DNA of 9,089 nucleotides from Thermoflexia bacterium. Lineage in GTDB: Bacteria > Chloroflexota > Anaerolineae > B4-G1 > SLSP01. Below are positions 1-5,815 of this stretch, piece by piece. The stretch spans positions 1 through 9,089 of the forward strand of contig JAUWHU010000435.1 of NCBI GenBank assembly GCA_030605705.1. Direction: 5' to 3'. The stretch's first letter is position 1, and every line of letters starts with the position of its first letter. A program made the position numbers and the translations under genes. Under the pieces are notes generated by a model that was not told the origin of the DNA, ran no database searches, and was given only the letters and a program-made list of their open reading frames with translations.

Positions 1-464
1 TTGGAAATTTTTGACTGTAACCAAAGCAATGGGAACATATATCCCAACGCGATACCGACCAAAATCATCAGGATGCGCCGTGGTATGGTTTGACCACTGG
101 ACAAAGAGACCAGCAGGAATGCCAATCCCCCTCCCAAGACAGCTCCCCCGATACGCATCAGGTAAAATTGCGCGGGTTGTATTTTATGAGCCATGCCAGC
201 CATCAACAACGTGTGTTGGGCCTGTTCTAACGAGTGTTGCGGAGTCATCCGTTGCGCAAGCCCGGACAGGCTTTGCAGCATAGGAGCAATCACGCGCTCA
301 GTAAAAGGGCGGGAGAGCTCTATCTCCTCCAGGGAGATGGGCTGTCCCAGGGCAGCCATCTCATTGAGCCGGTCCTCCAGAGTTTCGGACGAACCCGAAC
401 CACGAAAGGCCATGAACAAGAGAACGCCAATCAATATCAGAGCCAGCAATAGCACAGCTTCCAT
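1..464 (-). CDS. tadC: Tad pilus platform protein TadC, N-terminal part (cut by window edge)
   Basis: This is the first 154 codons of TadC, an inner-membrane platform protein of the Flp/Tad pilus that partners TadB and transmits motion from the CpaF ATPase. The frame is open from an ATG at 464 to the left edge. Visible parts are an N-terminal membrane segment (about residues 4-20), a soluble linker, a second hydrophobic stretch (about 105-121) and a third (about 131-148) ending in the family-like GYMFPLLWL. The T2SSF domain that should follow lies outside the window. The start is supported by AAGGGG about 7 nt upstream, which overlaps the TadB stop codon; only 11 nt separate the two genes, so they are very probably translationally coupled. 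Assignment rests on position directly after tadB and on the N-terminal pattern, since the diagnostic domain is not visible. Confidence 0.85.
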   Translation of the reverse strand, partial: MEAVLLLALILIGVLLFMAFRGSGSSETLEDRLNEMAALGQPISLEEIELSRPFTERVIAPMLQSLSGLAQRMTPQHSLEQAQHTLLMAGMAHKIQPAQFYLMRIGGAVLGGGLAFLLVSLSSGQTIPRRILMILVGIALGYMFPLLWLQSKIS

Positions 465-475
465 CGCTATTCCCC

Positions 476-1417
476 TTAGACCTCAATACTTACGATCTTG
501 TTGATCACGAAATACCCCAGCATTATCATCACGGCCGCAACTCCCAACATCATCCATCCACAAGGGTCATTGAAAAGCGGCGCGATGAAGTCGGGATTGG
601 AGAAATAGATAAATCCCCCCAGGGCAAACGGCAAAGCGGTAATTATGTATCCTGAGTACTTCCCTTGTGCCGTAAGTACTTTGATTTCTCCTTTAATGCG
701 GATACGCTCACGAATGGTGAAGGTAATGGCGTCTAAGACCTCGGCCAGGTTACCGCCGACCTCCCGCTGCACGCTCATGGCCGTGACTACCAGGTCCATG
801 TCTTCGCTAGGCACACGGCGGAGCAAGTTAAACATAGCTGTGTCAAAAGCGACGCCGAGCTGTAACTCCAATACGACTCTGCCGAATTCTTGGGAGATAG
901 GAGCCGGCATCTCGCGGGAGATGACTTCCATCGCCTGCAGGGTACTGTAGCCGGCCCGCAGGGAGTTTACAATGAGATTGAGAGCATCCGCCAATTGGTC
1001 GTTAAAAGCCTTGAGTCGTTGACCCTGCCGGTAAGAGACATACCAGCGCGGGGCAAAGAACCCCAGCAGCAACCCGACGGGGATGAAAAAGTAGCGATGC
1101 ATCATGTAGAACAGTAAGGCCAATCCCAGCGCTACCGTCACGCTGAGAACGATAAATTCCCCCACGGTCAACTTAAGATCGGCTCGCGCCAATTGGGTGG
1201 CGATATTTTGTGCGAAACCCCGGTCGGCCACCGCTCGGTCTACCGCCGCTCCAATAGCAGAGGGGCCTTTCTCTTTTTTTCTTTTTTCCCGCTTGGCCTT
1301 CTTGGTCTTGCCGACGACGCGCTCCTCGACCAGATCCTGGCCGGCAGAACGCCCCGTAAGCCCGAGAACCAATAATATGACCGCAACGACAACAACTCCG
1401 CCCAAGATCAATTCCAT
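476..1417 (-). CDS. tadB: Tad pilus platform protein TadB (T2SSF domain)
   Basis: TadB is an inner-membrane platform protein of the Tad pilus, related to GspF/PilC, that works with TadC and the CpaF motor. The 313-residue product has an N-terminal membrane segment (about 4-21), a very basic lysine-rich stretch (37-50), a pair of hydrophobic segments (about 88-122), then the T2SSF domain (about 138-232). That domain carries the typical LADALNLIVNSLRAGYS, ISREMPAPISQEF and QREVGGNLAEVLD patterns. Two more membrane segments follow (about 257-272 and 287-306). Length and topology are normal for TadB. The ATG at 1417 is preceded by AGAGGTGA at good spacing. It lies 27 nt after cpaF and 11 nt before tadC, in one operon. 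The basic stretch after the first membrane segment probably faces the cytoplasm. Confidence 0.93.
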   Translation of the reverse strand: MELILGGVVVVAVILLVLGLTGRSAGQDLVEERVVGKTKKAKREKRKKEKGPSAIGAAVDRAVADRGFAQNIATQLARADLKLTVGEFIVLSVTVALGLALLFYMMHRYFFIPVGLLLGFFAPRWYVSYRQGQRLKAFNDQLADALNLIVNSLRAGYSTLQAMEVISREMPAPISQEFGRVVLELQLGVAFDTAMFNLLRRVPSEDMDLVVTAMSVQREVGGNLAEVLDAITFTIRERIRIKGEIKVLTAQGKYSGYIITALPFALGGFIYFSNPDFIAPLFNDPCGWMMLGVAAVMIMLGYFVINKIVSIEV

Positions 1418-1444
1418 CGCCAGTCACCTCTGCTCTAGCGCGAT

Positions 1445-2851
1445 TTAATATCCCCGTAAACGTTCTCCCACACCGAAGACGGAAGGCGGCAAATGGATCC
1501 CCGTTTCCTCAATGCGCCTGATAAACTTGGGCCGCAATCCGGTCGGGCGCATATACCCGATGACCTTCCCATCCTCAAAGCCTGCATGTTCAAATTTGAA
1601 GATGTCAGCAGTGGTGATGACCTCCCCCTCCATCCCCTGGATTTCGGTGACAGCAACCACCCGGCGCGAACCATCTCGCATACGTTCCAGCTGCACGATG
1701 AGGTTAACGGCCGCCGCAATTTGCTCGCGGATAGCCCGGTGTGGCAACTCCATGCCGGCCATCAACACCATGGTCTCCAGCCGTGCCAGTGCTTCGCGGG
1801 TGTTGTTGGCATGTAGCGTAGTCATGCTGCCATCATGGCCGGTGTTCATGGCCTGGAGCATGTCCAGTGCCTCGCCTCCCCGGCACTCACCGACGATAAT
1901 GCGGTCCGGCCGCATCCGCAGGCTGTTGATCATCAGATCGCGGATGGTGATCTCCCCTTTACCTTCAATATTAGGGGGGCGTGATTCCAGAGTCACGACA
2001 TGTTCCTGGCGCAGCTGCAACTCCGCCGCGTTCTCCAGGGTAACAATGCGCTCATCGTCAGGGATAAATCCCGAAAGAACATTCAAGAAAGTTGTCTTCC
2101 CGGTTCCGGTACCCCCAGAGACAATGACGTTGATCCTGGAGACTACGCAGGCCCGCAAGAATTCCACCAGTTCCTCGCTCACGCTACCGAACCTGATCAA
2201 GTCCTCGACAGTGAGTGGTTTCTTAAAAAATTTACGGATTGTGAGTATCGGACCGATAAGGGAAATCGGGGGAATCACCGCATTCACACGGGAGCCGTCC
2301 TGCAAACGCGCGTCAACCATGGGACTGCTCTCGTCAATGCGTCGCCCCAACGGCGCTACAATGCGCTCAATGATGCGCATCAGGTGCTCCTCAGACTCGA
2401 AGGCTACGTTCACCCGATCAAGCCGCCCATGACGTTCCACGTAAACGTTTTTAGGGCCATTAACCATGATCTCGGTGATCTCATCACCGGCCAACAGCGG
2501 CTCCAACGGCCCCAAGCCCAAAATCTCCGCTACGATTTGCTCAAATAGCCGTTCCCGCTCCACCCGACTGAGCACGATGCTCTCTTCCTCTAGAAGAGCC
2601 TCATACATCTGCCGGATAGTCCGCCGCACTTCATCCGTTCTGGAAACATCCATGCCGGGATCCAGTTCCGCCACCAGACGGTTCTGGATCCGCGTCTTCA
2701 AATCCACGTAAGCATCCCGTGGTGAAGAGGCCGGGCGACGCTGCACGCTCACTCGCTCCTGGGATGCAGGGAACCGGGATGACCTGGAGGACTTAGTGGG
2801 CTGCTTCGAGGAGTCCGATCCTTTTTTCTCAATCCGTCTTAGCAGTGACAA
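1445..2851 (-). CDS. cpaF: Tad pilus assembly/secretion ATPase CpaF (TadA), TTG start
   Basis: CpaF/TadA is the cytoplasmic hexameric ATPase of the GspE/VirB11 superfamily that drives Flp pilus assembly. The 468-residue protein has a Ser/Arg/Lys-rich, probably disordered N-terminus (1-45), an N-terminal domain (about 75-215) with EIMVNGPKNVYVER, then the RecA-like core. Core motifs are Walker A GGTGTGKTT (246-254), an Asp-box-like TLENAAELQL (271-280, with Asn where Asp is more usual), Walker B with RPDRIIVGECRGGEALDML (315-332) and the His box GHDGSMTTLHANNTREAL (338-355). The start is TTG at 2851. An in-frame TAG at 2863-2861 bars any longer start, AGGGGG lies 6-7 nt upstream, and the next in-frame GTG or ATG codons would remove 33 or more residues. 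A 109-nt gap separates it from cpaE, unlike the tight spacing of the other pilus genes. Confidence 0.97.
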   Translation of the reverse strand: MSLLRRIEKKGSDSSKQPTKSSRSSRFPASQERVSVQRRPASSPRDAYVDLKTRIQNRLVAELDPGMDVSRTDEVRRTIRQMYEALLEEESIVLSRVERERLFEQIVAEILGLGPLEPLLAGDEITEIMVNGPKNVYVERHGRLDRVNVAFESEEHLMRIIERIVAPLGRRIDESSPMVDARLQDGSRVNAVIPPISLIGPILTIRKFFKKPLTVEDLIRFGSVSEELVEFLRACVVSRINVIVSGGTGTGKTTFLNVLSGFIPDDERIVTLENAAELQLRQEHVVTLESRPPNIEGKGEITIRDLMINSLRMRPDRIIVGECRGGEALDMLQAMNTGHDGSMTTLHANNTREALARLETMVLMAGMELPHRAIREQIAAAVNLIVQLERMRDGSRRVVAVTEIQGMEGEVITTADIFKFEHAGFEDGKVIGYMRPTGLRPKFIRRIEETGIHLPPSVFGVGERLRGY

Positions 2852-2877
2852 ACCAACCCCCTACTCTTTAATTAACC

Positions 2878-2906
2878 ATTAGAATTCTTGTACCCGGAAG
2901 GCTCAA
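2878..2906 (-). promoter_or_regulatory. Candidate internal sigma70-type promoter upstream of cpaF
   Basis: In the 109-nt gap between cpaE and cpaF, the minus strand has TTGAGC (2906-2901; 4 of 6 to TTGACA), a 17-nt spacer and TCTAAT (2883-2878; 5 of 6 to TATAAT). A start near 2871 would give a leader of about 20 nt including the AGGGGG ribosome site. The match is moderate and was found by eye, so chance is a real possibility. If real, it would let cpaF-tadB-tadC be expressed apart from cpaB-cpaE. Confidence 0.3.
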
Positions 2907-2960
2907 AAGCACCCTGATTCGGGTAAATTCCCCCACCAAGATTATTATGCAATAACACTG

Positions 2961-4247
2961 CTACAGCAAACGTCCTAATCCCCGGCGTCTAGGCTGCGAT
3001 TCCATATTCGGAGCGACATTCTCCATCTCTGGCCCTAAACGCTGGTTCAACGTCTGAGCCAGGGCGTTGATCGCCTGAGTGATCGGAGCATGGGGATCCT
3101 GGAGGACAAAGGGTACTCCATAGTTCGCGGCGTGCAAAGCCGTGCGTTCATCTAAAGGGATACGAACCAGGGCCGGCATCATCACGCGCTCGATGGCTTC
3201 CGGCTGGATACCCATACGTTTGTTATCCACACAGTTAATGACCAGCCCGACTTTATCCATCGCGTAGCCCATTCTTTGGAGCAGTTCGACAAACACCCGT
3301 GCCCCCCGGATCTCCGGGATTACCGGGCGAGTCAGTATCAGGAGCATATCACTAAGATCAAGCAAGGTTAAGGTCACATCATCCATCGCGTGGGCCGTGT
3401 CCACGATCAAGTAATCAAACTCCTGACGGGTAAACTCCAAGATGGCTCTCAACAGACGATTCCCACCGCCCTCATCCACGCCATCACTACGCAAGGTATC
3501 GGCATCCTCTGGCGTAGGGGGGGCCGCCAGCACTTTGAGGCCCGAAGTATGGGGAACCATCACCGTGTTCAACAGTTCCACATCCATCTCATAGGCCCTG
3601 GGGGCCAGATCTGCGATCGTTCGCGTCGGCTGGATCTTCATAAAGATCACCACGTCCCCAAACTGGAGACTGGCATCTATCAGCGCGACCTTAGTATCCT
3701 GCCCCACCAGGTTCTGCAAGGCAATCGCCATGTTGACGGCCAGGGTAGTGCAGCCGGAGCCTCCCTTGGGGCTGAAAACGGTGATGATTTTCCCTTGCCG
3801 TGCGGTGACAACTCCCCCCGGGGCAGTCAGTGGGCCAGTTCCCGACGTAAGCATGCCAGTTCCCCGAGGTTTGAGTTTCGCCATGCGGTGAATAGCATCC
3901 AACAATTCATCCGCGCTAGGCGGCTTGGTCAGATAATCCCGCGCACCGGCCATCATGGCCCGACGCATGTAATCACTCTCCCCCTGAACCGAAAGCATGA
4001 TAACCTGAACGGCGGGCAGAATTTCCAATAATTTGCCGGTCGCGGTAATTCCGTCTATGCCCGGAAGGTTGACATCCATGAGGGTAACATCAGGGAATGT
4101 CTCGGCCGCAACTTCAATGGCCTCCTCCCCGCTACCGACCATGGCAACAACCTCGATATCGGAGTCAAAAGAAAGTAGTTTGCGTAGCTGCTCTCGTGTC
4201 TCTGCGATATCGTCTACAATCATGACCCGGATTTTGTTTTCGGCCAC
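2961..4247 (-). CDS. cpaE: Tad pilus localisation protein CpaE/TadZ: receiver domain fused to MinD/ParA-like ATPase, GTG start
   Basis: CpaE/TadZ belongs to the MinD/ParA group and helps place the Tad machine at its cellular site. The 428-residue protein has an N-terminal response-regulator receiver (about 5-122) and a MinD/ParA-like domain (about 152-405), joined by a Gly/Thr-rich linker (127-150), with a short basic tail RRRGLGRLL. The receiver keeps D12/D13, phospho-acceptor D58 in LMDVNLPGIDG, S86 and K108, so it looks able to be phosphorylated. The ATPase P-loop reads KGGSGCTT (161-168): the signature lysine K161 is kept, but the usual Walker A lysine is Cys166. D191 in LIDASLQFGD and D283 in YLIVDT fit switch and Walker B positions. 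The start is GTG at 4247 with AAGGAGAG five nt upstream; it lies 19 nt after cpaB. Confidence 0.95.
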   Translation of the reverse strand: MAENKIRVMIVDDIAETREQLRKLLSFDSDIEVVAMVGSGEEAIEVAAETFPDVTLMDVNLPGIDGITATGKLLEILPAVQVIMLSVQGESDYMRRAMMAGARDYLTKPPSADELLDAIHRMAKLKPRGTGMLTSGTGPLTAPGGVVTARQGKIITVFSPKGGSGCTTLAVNMAIALQNLVGQDTKVALIDASLQFGDVVIFMKIQPTRTIADLAPRAYEMDVELLNTVMVPHTSGLKVLAAPPTPEDADTLRSDGVDEGGGNRLLRAILEFTRQEFDYLIVDTAHAMDDVTLTLLDLSDMLLILTRPVIPEIRGARVFVELLQRMGYAMDKVGLVINCVDNKRMGIQPEAIERVMMPALVRIPLDERTALHAANYGVPFVLQDPHAPITQAINALAQTLNQRLGPEMENVAPNMESQPRRRGLGRLL

Positions 4248-4266
4248 TTAGCTCTCCTTAGTCTCG

Positions 4267-5388
4267 CTATTCCTCCGGCTCAGGAGTTGCCAGGGGTATC
4301 AATTCAAACATCTCACGTACGGGCGTGGGGGCAATGGGCAAATCAGGCATCGTATCGGGGATTTGGTATTTATCCAACACGTAACGCAACCAGACAGGTT
4401 CGGTGATCGCCAGTGCAGTGTCACCTGCCGGACGCAGTGCCAGATCTAAATCGGCGCCCATCTCCAAGAGGTATTTCAAAACCACGGCGTCCTGGCGCGT
4501 CACCAGAAGTGTGATGAGATCAACCCTGATAGGTTCTACGATCGCCGGCGGCGGTGGGGGCGTCGCCTGTGCCCCTACTGCCTCACCCAACACTCCTCCA
4601 CTACCTTCTTCCTCGGTTACTTCGGAAGTCACTCCCGGCACCTGTGTCTCTTCCTCTTCTTCCTGCCAAGTGCCGATGTGCCAGACAATGGCGTCTTGCA
4701 CCGTCATCTGCACCACCAGATTGGGTAAGGCGCTCGCATCGAAGGGGTAAATGACAGCCGCCTGTCCATTGGGTAAATTCTCAAAACGCCCGTAGATACC
4801 GCTGATGGCTTCTACTCCCGTCTCGCTTTGCACTTCCTCAGGCCGGGGCAGGGACTGGAACATGTTAGGCAAAGGGCTTTGGAATTCCGTGTCCACGGGA
4901 ATAAGTTTAATGGCCGCCAGTACGTCCACGTGGTCACCGGGAAGGGGCGCCCAGCCCACAGCCCCCTGAGTATCCATAGGGATGGCATAGGCCACCCGCC
5001 CTGACTCGAACAAAGCGGCAGAGGAACCGGAGACCGCAAGCATCCCGCCCGGTTGTCCTAACATATCGGGCACCACTGGTACACCGCGTGGAATTTCCAT
5101 ACGCGCGAACTTACCATCCACTTGCTCGAGGGAATCGAAGTACACCAGTGGCAACAAATCCTCCGGCCACGGCTGCATGATCACAGCGTTATCCTCCTCC
5201 AGGATAAGCTTCCCGCGATCAATACGCTGAGCCGCCACCACAATGTCCACGGTCCGGCTCGGTTCTTCGGTTGGCGTAAGCTCAACAACCTCCTCGCCGG
5301 CATCTCTGGATTGCCACCAAAAGTAGCCACCCACTACGACAAGTATCAAAAACAAGGCAATGAATACGAGGGTTCTGTTGCCACGCAT
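4267..5388 (-). CDS. cpaB: Flp pilus assembly protein CpaB/RcpC (SAF domain, membrane anchored)
   Basis: CpaB/RcpC is an extracytoplasmic Tad assembly protein anchored by one membrane helix. The 373-residue product has a basic N-terminus and membrane segment (about 7-25), an SAF domain (about 46-112) with VVAAQRIDRGKLI and MEIPRGVPVV, then the RcpC-type region with AYAIPM (134-138), LPGDHVDVL (149-157) and a distal strand region LITLLVTRQDAVVLKYLLEMG (291-311). Between the two halves lies an acidic, proline-rich insert (about 242-283: EEEEE, then PPPPP) that is probably an unstructured loop. The C-terminal tail (about 325-373) is proline-rich and acidic. The start is secure: ATG at 5388 follows a full AAGGAGGT at about 7 nt. 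It is the first gene of the pilus block, after a 427-nt intergenic region, and 19 nt before cpaE. Confidence 0.92.
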   Translation of the reverse strand: MRGNRTLVFIALFLILVVVGGYFWWQSRDAGEEVVELTPTEEPSRTVDIVVAAQRIDRGKLILEEDNAVIMQPWPEDLLPLVYFDSLEQVDGKFARMEIPRGVPVVPDMLGQPGGMLAVSGSSAALFESGRVAYAIPMDTQGAVGWAPLPGDHVDVLAAIKLIPVDTEFQSPLPNMFQSLPRPEEVQSETGVEAISGIYGRFENLPNGQAAVIYPFDASALPNLVVQMTVQDAIVWHIGTWQEEEEETQVPGVTSEVTEEEGSGGVLGEAVGAQATPPPPPAIVEPIRVDLITLLVTRQDAVVLKYLLEMGADLDLALRPAGDTALAITEPVWLRYVLDKYQIPDTMPDLPIAPTPVREMFELIPLATPEPEE

Positions 5389-5455
5389 TTGGGAACCTCC
5401 TTACTGAACTGATTTCAGGTTGAAGAACACCGTCGGAGTTAGCAGAATTAAAGAT

Positions 5456-5483
5456 AATATACCATTTCCTTACCGATAAGCAA
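5456..5483 (-). promoter_or_regulatory. Second candidate promoter upstream of cpaB (P2)
   Basis: The minus strand shows TTGCTT (5483-5478; 3 of 6), a 16-nt spacer and TATATT (5461-5456; 5 of 6). A start near 5449 would give a leader of about 60 nt. The -35 match is poor, so this is weaker than the TTGACA promoter 45 bp upstream. Both could serve cpaB. Confidence 0.25.
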
Positions 5484-5501
5484 ACGCTGCCACATAAAAC
5501 C

Positions 5502-5530
5502 AGTTTAGCACGTTCTTACCCTTATGTCAA
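5502..5530 (-). promoter_or_regulatory. Candidate sigma70-type promoter of the cpaB-cpaE-cpaF-tadBC operon (P1)
   Basis: On the minus strand a perfect TTGACA (5530-5525) is followed by a 17-nt spacer and TAAACT (5507-5502; 4 of 6 to TATAAT). A start near 5495 would leave a leader of about 107 nt before the cpaB ATG. It is the best promoter match I can see in the window and sits just before the first pilus gene. Its -35 box overlaps the CAATAAT flank of the neighbouring repeat element (5542-5734), so transcription would begin just outside that element. Confidence 0.5.
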
Positions 5531-5534
5531 TAAT

Positions 5535-5740
5535 GAGTCTACTGAAAAAACCAGGAACTTCACCACGGAGGCACGGACCGCAGGTGTGGGCGGGCAGTGC
5601 CCACCGCACAGAGATTTTAAACCTAACGTTCAGAAAATTAACTTTTTGACATGCAGTGTTAAATATTTTTACACTAAAACTTAGTCTTTTCTCAGTGTCC
5701 TCTGTGTCTCTGTGGTGAGATGACTTTTTTTCAGGGGAGC
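5535..5740. repeat. MITE-like inverted-repeat element with flanking CAATAAT direct repeats
   Basis: An outer pair CTGAAAAAA (5542-5550) and TTTTTTCAG (5726-5734) encloses an inner pair at 5560-5577 and 5701-5718, which match at 15 of 18 positions as inverted repeats of the CACCACRGAGRCACRGA type. No reading frame is evident inside. A 7-bp direct repeat CAATAAT lies on both sides (5528-5534 and 5741-5747), as a target-site duplication would. T-runs flank the stem on both strands, so it could also act as a bidirectional transcription terminator between the kinase gene and cpaB. The T-tract lies 6 nt (plus strand) or 9 nt (minus strand) from the stem, which is further than in a typical intrinsic terminator. 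Similar CACAGAG-rich palindromes are common in environmental bacterial genomes, from general knowledge; I cannot name the family. Confidence 0.6.
5586..5604. repeat. GC-rich hairpin nested in the left arm of the inverted-repeat element
   Basis: GTGGGC (5586-5591) and GCCCAC (5599-5604) form a 6-bp perfect stem with a 7-nt loop. The hairpin sits in a 29-nt GC-rich segment (5578-5606) that has no counterpart in the other arm of the surrounding palindrome, which has only 3 nt there. It therefore looks like an insertion into the older repeat. Confidence 0.5.
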
Positions 5741-5755
5741 CAATAATCTACAAAG

Positions 5756-5790
5756 AAAAAAGGGACCCGACCAGCAGAACCATACAGCTG
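5756..5790 (-). terminator. Weak candidate intrinsic terminator after the kinase gene
   Basis: About 25 nt after the kinase stop codon, the minus strand has an imperfect stem (AACAGC with GCTGGT, one mismatch), then CGGGTCCC and a T-run at 5761-5756. The stem is weak and about 7 nt of GC-rich sequence stands between it and the T-run, so it is not a textbook terminator. The larger repeat just downstream is an alternative stop signal. Confidence 0.22.
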
Positions 5791-5815
5791 TTTTCCACCG
5801 TCTCACAGCCCCAGA

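Noticed and set aside
1512..2432. A plus-strand open frame of 306 codons opposite cpaF
   Set aside because: The cpaF motifs fill the opposite strand over the same span, and the antisense product is Ser/Arg-rich without family features.
5395..5418. Small hairpin (CTGAA/TTCAG, 5-nt loop) just before the cpaB ribosome site, possibly a translational switch
   Set aside because: The stem is only 5 bp and AT-rich and leaves AAGGAGGT largely open; too weak to claim regulation.
5646..5674. Plus-strand TTGACA inside the repeat element as a promoter
   Set aside because: No acceptable -10 box lies 16-18 nt downstream, and transcription would run antisense into the kinase gene.
5535..5740. CRISPR array or tandem repeat in the intergenic region
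   Set aside because: The repeats are inverted arms of one element, not regularly spaced direct repeats with spacers.
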